NCBI RefSeq assembly: GCF_900111515.1
Contig: NZ_FOHS01000001.1
Coordinates: forward strand, 1,185,419 to 1,249,418
Reading direction: 5' to 3'
Source: Hymenobacter actinosclerus
GTDB taxonomy: Bacteria; Bacteroidota; Bacteroidia; Cytophagales; Hymenobacteraceae
DNA: 64,000 bases
The notes below the pieces were generated by a model, which had not been told where the DNA came from, did not search any database, and saw only the letters and a program-made list of their open reading frames with translations. The translations under genes and the position numbers were made by a program. This document shows positions 24,421 to 32,996 of this stretch, in pieces. Position 1 is the first letter of the stretch. Every line of letters begins with the position of its first letter.

Positions 24421-24480
24421 GGTAGCAGGGTTTTGAGGGGGAACAGGGATTTGGGAGGATGACAGTTCTTTTCCAATTCC

Positions 24481-24885
24481 CTAAGTGCCCGATTTAGAAA
24501 ATTCAATCAGCTCGTCGCCAAACTCGCTGAGGACTAAGGCCAGGGAATTGAGCACGGCTTCGAGGGCGGCGCGGTCGAGGAAATCGAGTTGGAGCGTGTC
24601 GCGGTAGATAACCTTGCGGCCCGATTCGTCGAGCACGAAGGCGCCGTGGATGATGTCGCGGTTTTTCTGGAGCAGGCGCTGGTAAATGTCGCAGTTGGGA
24701 GCGGGCAGCTCCAGCAGGTACTGTTCCATAATCAGCAGCGGTTCGCCGCAGCCCAGCACCAGCTGATGAATGCCCAGCTCCGGCCGGCTCACTACCAGCA
24801 GGCCGCTGGCCTCATCCTGATGGTTGATGTCGAAGCCCAGCTCCAGCAGGTAGGTTTGCAGCAGGGCGAAATAAGGAGTAGACAT
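24481..24885 (-). CDS. YjfI/CesT-Tir-like small protein, head of the stress operon
   Basis: 134 acidic residues beginning MSTPYFALLQTYLLELGFD with alternating beta and helix pattern (GLLVVSRPELGIHQLVLGCG, YLLELPAPNCDIYQRLL). This resembles the type III chaperone-like/YjfI (DUF2170) fold often encoded directly before pspA. The assignment to that family is by pattern and context only. First gene of the minus-strand cluster, transcribed away from the XRE regulator. Confidence 0.6.
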   Translation of the reverse strand: MSTPYFALLQTYLLELGFDINHQDEASGLLVVSRPELGIHQLVLGCGEPLLIMEQYLLELPAPNCDIYQRLLQKNRDIIHGAFVLDESGRKVIYRDTLQLDFLDRAALEAVLNSLALVLSEFGDELIEFSKSGT

Positions 24886-24996
24886 AGCAGGGCAGGAAAA
24901 GGGAAGGTGTTAGCGTCGACAACTTAGGTAAATCAGCCGGATAAGCAGGCCAGTGGTGCGGGATAAGGCCGGTGGCTCAAAAAAGTAGCTGCCCGA

Positions 24997-25072
24997 TTGA
25001 ATGACTAGCCGGATTGTGGTAGCTTTACGATGCAATGGTAAGCAAAGTTTGCTATGTGCTCAAGTTTTGAGC
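24997..25072 (+). promoter_or_regulatory. Promoter with two operator-like palindromes before the XRE gene
   Basis: A TTG (24997) and TAGCTTTA (25020-25027) spaced 20 bases apart fit the Bacteroidota -33/-7 layout (TTG, TAnnTTTG) with one mismatch. Immediately downstream lie two palindromes, AGCAAAGTTTGCT (25041-25053) and GCTCAAGTTTTGAGC (25058-25072), ending 17 bases before the ATG. They are good candidates for autoregulatory operators of the encoded XRE protein and lie in the region shared with the divergent stress operon. Confidence 0.5.
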
Positions 25073-25089
25073 TAAAAATATTTTCAGCC

Positions 25090-25896
25090 ATGTCGAACGT
25101 TGGTAAGAACATCCGCAAGATAAGAACTGTTAAAAAGCTTAGCCAGGCAGCATTTGCCGAGCTTTTTGGGCTGGCCCGGCCCAGTGTGGGCGCTTACGAA
25201 GAGGGCCGCTCGGAGCCCAAAATGGAAACGCTGATGCAGATTGCTCAGTATTTTGGCTTATCAGTCGACCTGCTACTTACGAAAGAGCTGACCGTAAATG
25301 AGCTCTACCGGTTCGATATCTTTCAGTCGCAGGCTGCCGCCGCGGTGGGCACGCCGGCCGCCGCCGAGGCCGCCGCGCTGGCCGACCAGCGGCCCCAGCT
25401 CACGCCCTACGTGCCCCAGGCCCGGCTGCTCGAATACATCGTGCGCCACCACGATTCGGCCTTTATCGACGCGCTGCCCCCGCTCACCTTCCCGCACCAG
25501 CTGGGCCCCGCCACCCGCGCCTTCGAGCTCAACGGCCCCGATATGGCGCCCACCCTGCGGCACCAGGACGTACTGCTCTGCTGCCGCGTCGATAAGGCCC
25601 TGCCCCGCCTGCACAGTGGCCGGGTGTACGCCCTGCTCACCCAAAGCCGCCTGCTGGTGCGCCGCCTCCAGGAGCAGCTGCCCGGCCAGCTGCTACGCCT
25701 GCGCGCCGACAACCCCGACTATCCGGCCCAGGATTTTCACCTGCCCGAGGCCCTCGAAATCTGGGAAGTCCATGGCAGCTTCAGCACCCACCTGCGCCGC
25801 CCGGCCCTGCTCGAAGAGCGCGTGGGCCTGCTCGAACAGCAGCTGGCGCAGTTGCAGATTCGGCTGGATGAAAATCCGCCAACCGGCCGTAACTAA
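25090..25896 (+). CDS. XRE-family regulator with S24-like C-terminal domain lacking catalytic residues
   Basis: 268 residues from the ATG at 25090; an ATG 12 codons upstream is rejected because it would lie within the operator palindromes. XRE helix-turn-helix at about 6-62 (LSQAAFAELFGLARPSVGAY). The C-terminal part resembles the LexA/CI S24 fold: ELNGPDMAPTLRHQDVLLC, GRVYALL, RADNPDYP. The canonical catalytic Ser of the GxSMxP motif is Asp here (GPDMAP) and the catalytic Lys position reads Arg (LLVRRLQ), so self-cleavage is unlikely. A C-terminal heptad-like helix (ERVGLLEQQLAQLQIRL) may dimerise it. Divergent from the PspA/flotillin cluster, which it may control. Confidence 0.82.
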   Translation: MSNVGKNIRKIRTVKKLSQAAFAELFGLARPSVGAYEEGRSEPKMETLMQIAQYFGLSVDLLLTKELTVNELYRFDIFQSQAAAAVGTPAAAEAAALADQRPQLTPYVPQARLLEYIVRHHDSAFIDALPPLTFPHQLGPATRAFELNGPDMAPTLRHQDVLLCCRVDKALPRLHSGRVYALLTQSRLLVRRLQEQLPGQLLRLRADNPDYPAQDFHLPEALEIWEVHGSFSTHLRRPALLEERVGLLEQQLAQLQIRLDENPPTGRN

Positions 25897-25897
25897 A

Positions 25898-25937
25898 GAA
25901 CGATGCAGAAGCGTGGGTTTGCGCATCTGCATCGTTC
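25898..25937 (+). terminator. Hairpin after the XRE gene
   Basis: Perfect 12-bp inverted repeat GAACGATGCAGA / TCTGCATCGTTC with a 16-base loop, starting at the XRE stop codon. No long T-run follows, so termination is inferred from position. Confidence 0.55.
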
Positions 25938-25967
25938 CGGACCACTTTTGCCAGTAAGTCGGGCTGC

Positions 25968-26019
25968 CCTACATGAGAACCGACGCGGTGCTGGGGCGCC
26001 GCGTCGGTTCTCATGTAGG
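25968..26019. terminator. Perfect 21-bp hairpin
   Basis: CCTACATGAGAACCGACGCG plus one base pairs exactly with 25999-26019 around a 10-base loop. It lies between the XRE gene (plus) and a small secreted-protein gene (minus). Terminator or repeat; there is no T-run on either side. Confidence 0.6.
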
Positions 26020-26059
26020 ATCAGGAAGAATGCCCGCCCGGGATAATCGGGGAGTCAGC

Positions 26060-26086
26060 AAAAACCCGGCTCTGTTGGGCCGGGCT
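26060..26086 (-). terminator. Minus-strand terminator
   Basis: Read on the minus strand, AGCCCGGC / GCCGGGTTTTT with a short loop lies 22 bases after the stop codon of the small gene at 26108-26257. Confidence 0.65.
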
Positions 26087-26107
26087 GGAATAATGGGGCG
26101 GTTAGGT

Positions 26108-26257
26108 TTACGTGCGGGGGATAGTAGTGGTGCGAAACAGGGCTAACACTTCGTCGGTCAGGGAGACGCGGGGAGTGGACTGCGGCCGGTTGGCGGCGCC
26201 AACCAATAATAACGCGAAGAGGAGGAAGAATCGAAGGAAGGTAGTAAAACGTTGCAT
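26108..26257 (-). CDS. Small secreted or membrane-anchored peptide (49 residues)
   Basis: ATG at 26257 gives [20 protein letters not shown] followed by a short polar tail ending FRTTTIPRT. The hydrophobic segment can be a signal peptide or anchor. It is flanked by its own terminator and divergent from hutU. An in-frame ATG at 26314 would disrupt the signal and is not favoured. No function recognised. Confidence 0.45.
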   Translation of the reverse strand: MQRFTTFLRFFLLFALLLVGAANRPQSTPRVSLTDEVLALFRTTTIPRT

Positions 26258-26508
26258 GTTATGGTAAAGTGCGAATCGGGGCAGTAGGCCCAACGCAGGG
26301 CCGTGCCGCTGCATACGGCAAAGGTACAGCTTCGGGTGCCGCCCCGCTGCTGTTAATTGGTGAGCAGCCCCTGATTCTCTGCCAGCGACAAAAAAAAGTC
26401 GCCAGTCGCCACTATGTTCCGTGCGCGGCCAACAGGCCGGCTTGGTCCGGTCGGGGTAAAACCAATATCTTGTCGGCGCGGTCCGCCTTTCCCGTCCGCC
26501 TTCCCACT

Positions 26509-28269
26509 ATGCCTCATTCCGCCCTGCAAACTCCCGAACTCAACCTCGAAGCCACCTCCAAATCGGCGCCCGCAGCGGCCGGTAGTCGGCCCATGTATTA
26601 CGAGTACCAGCCCGAGGAAACGGTGAAGGCCCAGCACGGCAGCACGCTGCGCTGCAAAACCTGGGAGGCCGAGGCGGCGCTGCGCATGCTGGAAAACAAC
26701 CTCGACCCGGCCGTGAGCCTCGTGTACGACGAGCTGATTGTATACGGTGGAGCCGGCCGCGCCGCCCGCAACTGGAAGGAGTACCAGACCATCGTGCGTG
26801 CGCTCAAAAACCTGGAGCCCGACGAAACCATGCTCGTGCAGAGCGGCAAGGCCGTGGGCGTGCTGCGCACCTGGGCCCACGCCCCGCGGGTGCTCATCGC
26901 CAACTCCAACCTGGTGCCCGCCTGGAGCACCCAGGAGTATTTCGACGAGCTCGACAAGCTGGGCCTGATGATGTACGGGCAGATGACGGCCGGCTCCTGG
27001 ATTTACATTGCTACCCAGGGTATTTTACAGGGCACCTACGAAACCTTCGCCGCTGTGGCCGCGCGCCACTTCGGCGGTACGCTGGCCGGTACGGTAACCG
27101 TAACGGCCGGTCTGGGCGGCATGAGCGGCGCCCAGCCGCTGGCCGTCACCATGAACGACGGCGTGTGCCTGGTGATTGAGCCGATTGAGGAGCGCGTGCG
27201 GCAGAAGGTGCGCGAAGGCTACCTCGACGAGCAGGCCCGCGACCTGGACCATGCCCTGGAGCTGTGCGAGCAGTACCGGCAGCAGCGCCGGGGCTGGAGC
27301 ATCGGCCTCACCGGCAACGCCGCCACGGTGCTGCCCGAGCTGCTGGCCCGCGGCTACAAGGCCGATATCGTAACCGACCAGACCTCCGCCCACGACCTGC
27401 TCGACTACATTCCCGAAGGCGACATTGCCACCGTGCTACAGCTGCGCCAGAACGACCCCGACGAGTTTCGGCGCCAGGCCCTGGCTTCCATTATGAAGCA
27501 CTGCCAGGCTATTATTGACATGCAGACGGCCGGCGCCGTGGCCCTCGACTACGGCAACAACTTGCGCGGGCAGGCCGAAAAAGGCGGGATGAAAGTGCGC
27601 GACGAGCACGGCCAGTTTCTGTATCCCGGCTTCGTGCCCGCTTACATCCGGCCGCTGTTCTGCGAGGGTAAGGGCCCGTTCCGCTGGGCGGCCCTTTCCG
27701 GCGACCCCCAGGACATCCTGCGCATCGACCGCGCCCTTCTCGAAACCTTCCCCGACGATAAGCTGCTGGCCCGCTGGATTGAAAAGGCCCAGGCCAAGGT
27801 GCCCTTCATCGGACTGCCGGCCCGCGTGTGCTGGCTGGGCTACGGCGAGCGGGAGAAGTTCGGCCTGGTCATCAACGACCTCGTGGCCCGCGGCGAGGTG
27901 TCGGCCCCCATCGTCATCGGCCGCGACCACCTCGACTGTGGCTCGGTGGCCTCGCCCAACCGCGAAACCGAAGGCATGAAGGACGGCTCCGACGCCGTGG
28001 CCGACTGGCCCCTGCTCAACGCGCTGGCCAACTGCGCTTCGGGTGCCGACTGGGTGAGCCTGCACAACGGCGGCGGCGTGGGCATCGGCAACTCCACCCA
28101 CTCGGGCATGGTGATAGTGGCCACCGGAACCCCCGAAAAAGCCGAACGCCTCAAACGCGTTTTGACAACCGACCCCGGCATGGGCGTGCTGCGCCACGCC
28201 GACGCCGGCTACGAGCTGGCCCAGGACGTGGCCCGGGAGCGGGGTGTGCAGATTCCGGGAATGGAATAG
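26509..28269 (+). CDS. hutU: Urocanate hydratase
   Basis: Converts urocanate to imidazolonepropionate, step 2 of histidine degradation, using tightly bound NAD+. 586 residues from the ATG at 26509; a later ATG (26593, [11 protein letters not shown]) is possible. Family landmarks: [60 protein letters not shown] (NAD contact region), the Cys-containing [15 protein letters not shown] and [17 protein letters not shown]. Length and motifs are normal (family about 550-680). hutH is not in the window and hutI lies at 42627. Confidence 0.95.
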   Translation: MPHSALQTPELNLEATSKSAPAAAGSRPMYYEYQPEETVKAQHGSTLRCKTWEAEAALRMLENNLDPAVSLVYDELIVYGGAGRAARNWKEYQTIVRALKNLEPDETMLVQSGKAVGVLRTWAHAPRVLIANSNLVPAWSTQEYFDELDKLGLMMYGQMTAGSWIYIATQGILQGTYETFAAVAARHFGGTLAGTVTVTAGLGGMSGAQPLAVTMNDGVCLVIEPIEERVRQKVREGYLDEQARDLDHALELCEQYRQQRRGWSIGLTGNAATVLPELLARGYKADIVTDQTSAHDLLDYIPEGDIATVLQLRQNDPDEFRRQALASIMKHCQAIIDMQTAGAVALDYGNNLRGQAEKGGMKVRDEHGQFLYPGFVPAYIRPLFCEGKGPFRWAALSGDPQDILRIDRALLETFPDDKLLARWIEKAQAKVPFIGLPARVCWLGYGEREKFGLVINDLVARGEVSAPIVIGRDHLDCGSVASPNRETEGMKDGSDAVADWPLLNALANCASGADWVSLHNGGGVGIGNSTHSGMVIVATGTPEKAERLKRVLTTDPGMGVLRHADAGYELAQDVARERGVQIPGME

Positions 28270-28358
28270 ACCACTTGCTGCTGCGCGAGGCTAAGGATTT
28301 ATCAGTAGTATTGGCACCTCGTTAGCGCCCGTTGCGCCGGCCACTCTATTCTTACGCC

Positions 28359-29441
28359 ATGCGTTTACTTCTCCATCTGAGCGTACTCATCGGCTTGCTG
28401 GGCGCGGCCCCGCGCCCGGCCCGCGCCCAGCAACCCCTGGAAGTGGTGATTCTGGCCGCTTCCCACTACAATGGCAGTCTGGCCGCTACCTATCAGCCCA
28501 TCATCAAAAAGCTGCGAGCCTACCAGCCCGACATGGTGTTTGGCGAATACCTCACGGCCGCCGATGCCCAGGCGCTGCCCGCTACCAATCAGTACCAGCA
28601 AGCGCACCAGCGCCGCGTAAGCTACCTGCGGCGGCGCGCCCTCACCACCGACCCGCTCACCAGCCGGGCTGCCGCGGCCGCCAACCGGCAGCTGCGCCGC
28701 CAGCCGCAACTCGTGCGCCCGCGCATCGACTTGGCCCGCTACTACACCTTTGCCAACGACCGGGGCAACGCCGAGTACCAGCTGTACCTGCTGGAAGAAC
28801 CGCTGAAAAAGAACCTGACTGCCGCCGACCAAGCCTATTACACCCAAGCAATGGGGCCGGTCGATTCCCTGCGCAAAGTACGGCTGGTACGGCCCCTGAC
28901 CGAATACCACAAAATCATCTTCCCCCTGCTGACGGAGATGGGTCAGGCGCAGCTCTACGGCATGGACTGCCAGCGCTACGATGAGCCCTGGAACGAGGCA
29001 TATGGCCAGGCCATAACCCAAAACAACGCGCTGAAAGCCGCCTTTCTAATCGATTCTTCCACTGCCCAGGCCGATACCTACCGGCGCATGGTCGCGACCC
29101 GTACGGCCTACTTCGCCTACCTCAACCAGTCTGATGACGATGTGGAGGTGTACCGCCTGCTCAACTCGCCGGCCTACGAAAAAATCGACGAGGCCCTCAA
29201 TTTCTTCGGCGGCGAGGCGCTGTACGGCGCGCCGGGTTTTCCCACGGAAGCGGTGCAGGAAATGCGGCGGCAATGGGTATTGCGCAACCAGGGCATGTGC
29301 GACAACGTGGTGCGCCAGGCCCGGCAGCAGGGCGCCCGCCGCGTGCTGGTCGCCGTAGGCGCCTCGCACGGCCAGACAATGCGTTTGCTGCTGCAAAAGA
29401 TGCCCAACGTACAGGTTCGCACTTTCAACGACCTGCCATAA
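28359..29441 (+). CDS. DUF5694/TraB-ChaN-like secreted protein
   Basis: 360 residues from the ATG at 28359, which opens on a signal peptide (MRLLLHLSVLIGLLGAAPRP, cleavage after ARA). The body matches the DUF5694 pattern: EVVILAASHYNGS near the N-terminus, PDMVFGEYL, LYGMDCQRYDEPW, a LRNQGMCDNVV helix and RVLVAVGASHGQTMRLLL near the end. The paired Ser-His and Glu-Tyr motifs resemble the TraB/ChaN/erythromycin-esterase-like fold, in which they form a putative active site. Exported; substrate unknown. Same strand as hutU, 89 bases downstream. Confidence 0.75.
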   Translation: MRLLLHLSVLIGLLGAAPRPARAQQPLEVVILAASHYNGSLAATYQPIIKKLRAYQPDMVFGEYLTAADAQALPATNQYQQAHQRRVSYLRRRALTTDPLTSRAAAAANRQLRRQPQLVRPRIDLARYYTFANDRGNAEYQLYLLEEPLKKNLTAADQAYYTQAMGPVDSLRKVRLVRPLTEYHKIIFPLLTEMGQAQLYGMDCQRYDEPWNEAYGQAITQNNALKAAFLIDSSTAQADTYRRMVATRTAYFAYLNQSDDDVEVYRLLNSPAYEKIDEALNFFGGEALYGAPGFPTEAVQEMRRQWVLRNQGMCDNVVRQARQQGARRVLVAVGASHGQTMRLLLQKMPNVQVRTFNDLP

Positions 29442-29596
29442 AACGTCAGCTGACTGGAACTCCTACGCCGCTTTTCTGCCCCCGCCCTCGTTGTGCGGCT
29501 ATGCACTGGCCTGGCAGATAGGCTGGATATGGAGGCCAGTTTTTGTGGTCGTTTTGGTTCAAGAATAAGTTTTGCTCCAGACATATTGATTGGCTT

Positions 29597-29944
29597 ATGG
29601 ATATCGAGATAAAGGTCTTCCTAGGGGCCTTTGGCCTGGTGGTGATGGCCGTAATAATATTCGCCTATCTGAAAGCAAAGCGGCATTATGACCGAATGCA
29701 GCAGCATGGCCTTCGCGCAAATGGTGTGGTTGTTCGTAATAAGATTAGCTGGGGGCAGAATACCACTGTTCGACCCATCGTGCGATTCGTGACGCAAGAC
29801 GGGCAGCCTATCGAGGGCTTGTCCACTGCCGGGGTTGCTTTTGCCATGCCGCGTTACCCGCAAGGAGCCAAAGTCGCGCTTCTGTATGACCCAGAAAACC
29901 CGCACGACTTCACGATAGAATCTGCTGACCGAAGCTACATCTGA
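29597..29944 (+). CDS. DUF3592-like membrane protein
   Basis: 115 residues with one N-terminal membrane helix (about 5-26, KVFLGAFGLVVMAVIIFAYL), then a small beta-rich domain (NGVVVRNKISWGQ, RPIVRFVTQDGQPIEG, GAKVALLYDPENPHDFTI). The order GxVV, PIVRF and VxVLYDPxNP is the DUF3592 pattern. The start at 29597 (MDIEIKVF) gives a compact topology; a start at 29543 would add 18 unlike residues. It is somewhat less GC-rich than its surroundings. Function unknown. Confidence 0.65.
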   Translation: MDIEIKVFLGAFGLVVMAVIIFAYLKAKRHYDRMQQHGLRANGVVVRNKISWGQNTTVRPIVRFVTQDGQPIEGLSTAGVAFAMPRYPQGAKVALLYDPENPHDFTIESADRSYI

Positions 29945-29956
29945 CGGATCCTACCA

Positions 29957-30847
29957 TTACACCGGGCCGCCGCAGTTCCAGCAGAAGCCGGCGTCGGGGC
30001 GGTGGCCGGCGGACTGGCAGCGGGGGCAGCGGGCCTGCTTGTAGGCGGGCGCGGCCGGAGCTGCGGTGGCCTCGGCCACTGCCGCGGCGGCGCCGGCAGC
30101 CGCAGTGGCCGAGGCGGCGGCGTTGCGCGACATCTGGGCCGAGACGATGCCGGTGGGTACGGCAATAATGGCGTAGCCCATAATCATGAGCAGCGTGGCC
30201 AGCGTCTGGCCCAGTATGGTGGTGGGCGAAATATCGCCGTAGCCCACCGTGGTCAGGGTTACTACGGCCCAGTACACGCTTTTGGGGATGCTGGTAAATC
30301 CGTTTTCGCCGCCTTCGAGCACGTACATAAACGTGCCCATCAGAATGGCCAGCGTGAAGAGCGACGACAGAAATACCAGAATTTTAAAGCGGCTGGCCTT
30401 CAGGGCGCTCAGAATAAACTCGCCCTCGCCAATAAACTGCCCCAGCTTGAAAATGCGGAACACCCGCAGCAGCCGCACGGTACGCACCACCAGCAGGTAG
30501 CGGCTGCCCACCATCACCAGCGCCAGCAGCGAAGGCACCACGGCCAGCAAATCAACCAGGCCCAGCCAGCTCAGGGCGTAGTGCAGCGGCCGCCGCACCA
30601 CCAGCAGGCGCATGAGGTATTCGACCAGAAACACGCCCGTAAATACCCACTCCACCACCCGCAGCGCCGGCCCGTATTGCGCGTTGATGCTGCTCACGCT
30701 TTCCAGCATCACGGCCAGCACGCTCAGGACAATGGCCAGCAGGAGCAGAATGTCGAACAGCTGACCGGCCCGCGTGTCGGCTTCGAAAACGACGCGGTAA
30801 ATATTCCGCTTCCAGAAGGGAGCAGTAGGAGAGGGGCGGTTGTCCAT
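29957..30847 (-). CDS. Voltage-gated-type potassium channel with C-terminal zinc ribbon
   Basis: Ion transporter of 296 residues from the ATG at 30847. Six membrane segments: S1 about 25-47, S2 and S3, an S4 with regularly spaced arginines (RYLLVVRTVRLLRVFRIFKL), then S5, the pore helix with selectivity filter TLTTVGYGD, and S6. After an Ala-rich linker it ends in a CPRCQS...FCWNCGG zinc ribbon, an unusual add-on for this family that may sense metal or redox state or mediate assembly (inference). An upstream ATG (30952) would overlap the next gene. Confidence 0.88.
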   Translation of the reverse strand: MDNRPSPTAPFWKRNIYRVVFEADTRAGQLFDILLLLAIVLSVLAVMLESVSSINAQYGPALRVVEWVFTGVFLVEYLMRLLVVRRPLHYALSWLGLVDLLAVVPSLLALVMVGSRYLLVVRTVRLLRVFRIFKLGQFIGEGEFILSALKASRFKILVFLSSLFTLAILMGTFMYVLEGGENGFTSIPKSVYWAVVTLTTVGYGDISPTTILGQTLATLLMIMGYAIIAVPTGIVSAQMSRNAAASATAAAGAAAAVAEATAAPAAPAYKQARCPRCQSAGHRPDAGFCWNCGGPV

Positions 30848-30912
30848 GAGCGCAGCTGATGAACCCGCAAAGCTACGGCCATCAACCCAATGCCGCGGCC
30901 AGGCGGGCCGCT

Positions 30913-31839
30913 TTACCGGTTCGCAGCCAGCATTTCCTGCACCGTCGTCCATTTCAGGTCGGGGTAGCGGTGGTTGTCGAGCGGGCCTGGCAGCTTGGCG
31001 TCACCGCTGAGCATGTTGTGCAGGTACTGCATGCCCTGCCAGGGCGGAAACACGTCGTTAGAGGCCGGGGCCAGGGTTTTGGTGAGCTTGATGAGCGTGC
31101 TCAGCAGTCCCAGGCTGCCGGGGCGCAGCAGCCGGAAGCGGTGCCCGGTGGCGGCGGTGGCGGCCTCGCGCAGCTGCCGGGGGCTGGCCACGTCGCCGGC
31201 CACGCGCAGGTAGCGGGGCGTGCTGGGGTCGAGGGCGGCGGCGGCCGTAAAGTCGGCCGTGTCCTGCATGGTGGTGAAGTCGAGCGGCTGGTCGGCGTGG
31301 CCCCAGTAGAGCACCAGCCGCGGGCCGGCCAGCACCACCGGCGCCGTGCCGCGCAGCAAATCCATGAACATGCCGTTGAGCACCGAGGTAGCCCGGATGG
31401 GCGCTTTATCGAGGTGGCGGGCAAACTCGCGGCGTAAATCGAAGTTGCGGTTCGAGCCCTCGGGCACCCGGGTGAAATCGGCCGCGAAGTCGGACGGAAT
31501 AAAGCGCGGCACCCCGGCCGCCACGGCCGCGTCGAGCAGCCGGCCCTGGGTTTCCACCATAACGTCGCGCAGCCCGTTCAGGGCCGACACCACGCAGCCG
31601 GCCCCCTGGCAGGCGCGGGTTAGGTCGGCGGTGCTGGCGTAATCCACGCCCACTACCTCCACGCCCTGGCGGCGCAACGATTCGGCCTCGGCGCCGGCTA
31701 GGCTGGCCGGGCGCACCAACGCCCGCACGGAAGCCCCGCGGCGGCGCAGCTGGTGGGCAATGAGCAGGCCCAGGGCCCCGGTGGCGCCGGCCAGCACAAT
31801 CAGCGGAGTATTTGGGGCAGGAGTGGTTGGCTCAGTCAT
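30913..31839 (-). CDS. NmrA/isoflavone-reductase-type NAD(P)-binding protein
   Basis: 308-residue atypical SDR. N-terminal Rossmann motif GATGALGLLIAHQL (about 17-30) with RALVR, typical of NmrA-like and aromatic alcohol reductases; FIPSDFAADFT and RATSVLNGMFMD also match that group. The YxxxK motif is not conserved, as usual in NmrA-type members. It may reduce small aromatics or act as a redox sensor; no substrate can be named. Upstream of the channel gene on the same strand with a 65-base gap. Confidence 0.8.
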   Translation of the reverse strand: MTEPTTPAPNTPLIVLAGATGALGLLIAHQLRRRGASVRALVRPASLAGAEAESLRRQGVEVVGVDYASTADLTRACQGAGCVVSALNGLRDVMVETQGRLLDAAVAAGVPRFIPSDFAADFTRVPEGSNRNFDLRREFARHLDKAPIRATSVLNGMFMDLLRGTAPVVLAGPRLVLYWGHADQPLDFTTMQDTADFTAAAALDPSTPRYLRVAGDVASPRQLREAATAATGHRFRLLRPGSLGLLSTLIKLTKTLAPASNDVFPPWQGMQYLHNMLSGDAKLPGPLDNHRYPDLKWTTVQEMLAANR

Positions 31840-32004
31840 GGAATAAAAAGGAAAATCAGAAGCGAGGTTGTGGCGCAGCCAGGGCCGGGCGCAACGGCGG
31901 CGGCATTCGGGCGAACAGCTGCTTTACCCGGCCGGCTCTTATAAAGTTGTAGCCCCGGCCGCGGCGGCCGCAAAATAACTACCGCCGCAGGCCGCCGGGC
32001 CCGG

Positions 32005-32012
32005 TACATTTG
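32005..32012 (+). promoter_or_regulatory. Bacteroidota -7 box TACATTTG
   Basis: Exact TAnnTTTG ending 7 bases before the ATG at 32020. If used, the transcript would start at or very near the start codon, giving a leaderless mRNA. Confidence 0.45.
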
Positions 32013-32019
32013 CGGCCGT

Positions 32020-32481
32020 ATGCAAACCCTGCTTAAGCTGCTGGTCGGCCTGTTCGACGCCCTCGTGGTGTTATTTATGAGCGTCAGCCGCGGGCTGGGG
32101 CTGAGCTACGCCGAGCTCAATATTCTGGTGTACTGCGGGCTGGTACCGCTGGGTTGGCTGGGACTGGTGGTATTGCGGCAGCGCCGCTACAAGTGGTTGC
32201 TGCTGGCCGGCACGCTGGCGCTGGTCGGGTTTGCGTGGCTGCTGCGGCAGCCCGGCAGCACCGGCCAGGGCTTTTACAACTACAATATCCGGCTGCTGGA
32301 GCAGCTGGGCCGCACCACCGGCCTGGGCTACGTGCTGGTTTCGCTGCTCATGGGCGTGCTTATTCCGGCGGTGGCGGCGGGGCTGCTGCTGCTGGTGCCG
32401 CGGCGCCGGGCACTGTTGCTGTGGGCGGGGCTGCTGGCGTTGCTGCTGGCCTATTTCTGGCTGGGCACGCGCCTGGCCTGA
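32020..32481 (+). CDS. Hypothetical membrane protein (153 residues)
   Basis: Four to five membrane helices (about 5-22, 33-50, 60-78, 98-122, 128-148) with very high Leu content and short loops. A conserved-looking loop QPGSTGQGFYNYNIRLLEQL separates the halves. No family recognised. Divergent from the NmrA-like gene; the exact TAnnTTTG box immediately upstream supports the ATG at 32020. Confidence 0.65.
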   Translation: MQTLLKLLVGLFDALVVLFMSVSRGLGLSYAELNILVYCGLVPLGWLGLVVLRQRRYKWLLLAGTLALVGFAWLLRQPGSTGQGFYNYNIRLLEQLGRTTGLGYVLVSLLMGVLIPAVAAGLLLLVPRRRALLLWAGLLALLLAYFWLGTRLA

Positions 32482-32686
32482 AAATGCTGATGGCCTCTGG
32501 AGGCTCTGGCCGCCGCTTTGCAGGGGTTGGTGAAAGCCTGGCCGGCTACTTCCAAAAATAAAGTCTATCTTTAGCACGTTAAAAGGCAACTTGTCAACGA
32601 GTCATCAACTTGGTTTAGCCCCGCTGAACTGAGCCACCCGGTTCCGCTGCTGCTTGCTTTATCATCTTCACCTCCTACCAAGCATC

Positions 32687-32878
32687 ATGCAGACGGGAAC
32701 CGTAAAATTTTTCAATGAGACCAAAGGGTTTGGTTTCATCAACAACGCCGAAACCGGCGAAGACATCTTCGTACACGTAACCGGCCTCATTGACGAAATC
32801 CGCGACAATGACAAGGTAGAATTCGAAGTAGAGCAGGGCCGTAAGGGCCTGAACGCCGTTAAAGTGCGTCGCGCTTAG
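32687..32878 (+). CDS. Cold-shock-domain protein
   Basis: 63-residue single-domain nucleic-acid chaperone. RNP1 (KGFGFI) and RNP2 (DIFVHV) are intact, with MQTGTVKFFNETKGFG at the N-terminus. The start at 32687 is certain from the family; an earlier ATG at 32654 only adds a non-conserved run. A 200-base leader precedes it, as usual for cold-shock genes, and a strong terminator follows. Confidence 0.95.
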   Translation: MQTGTVKFFNETKGFGFINNAETGEDIFVHVTGLIDEIRDNDKVEFEVEQGRKGLNAVKVRRA

Positions 32879-32901
32879 CCCTACCTGCTTCTGTAGCTAC
32901 A

Positions 32902-32938
32902 AAAGGCACGCTCCCAACTGGGAGCGTGCCTTTTTTTG
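32902..32938 (+). terminator. Strong terminator after the cold-shock gene
   Basis: AAAGGCACGCTCCC / GGGAGCGTGCCTTT, a perfect 14-bp stem with a 4-base loop, followed by a run of T. Confidence 0.95.
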
Positions 32939-32960
32939 GTCCCGAAAGTGGCTACGAGCC

Positions 32961-32991
32961 TTGCTAACGCAGGCAGATTAGGCGTAGTTTG
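32961..32991 (+). promoter_or_regulatory. Putative promoter of the ctlX-like gene
   Basis: TTG at 32961 and TAGTTTG at 32985-32991, spacing 21 bases, close to the TTG/TAnnTTTG layout with one base missing in the -7 box. The ATG follows 6 bases later, suggesting a very short leader. Confidence 0.35.
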
Positions 32992-32996
32992 GGGCC

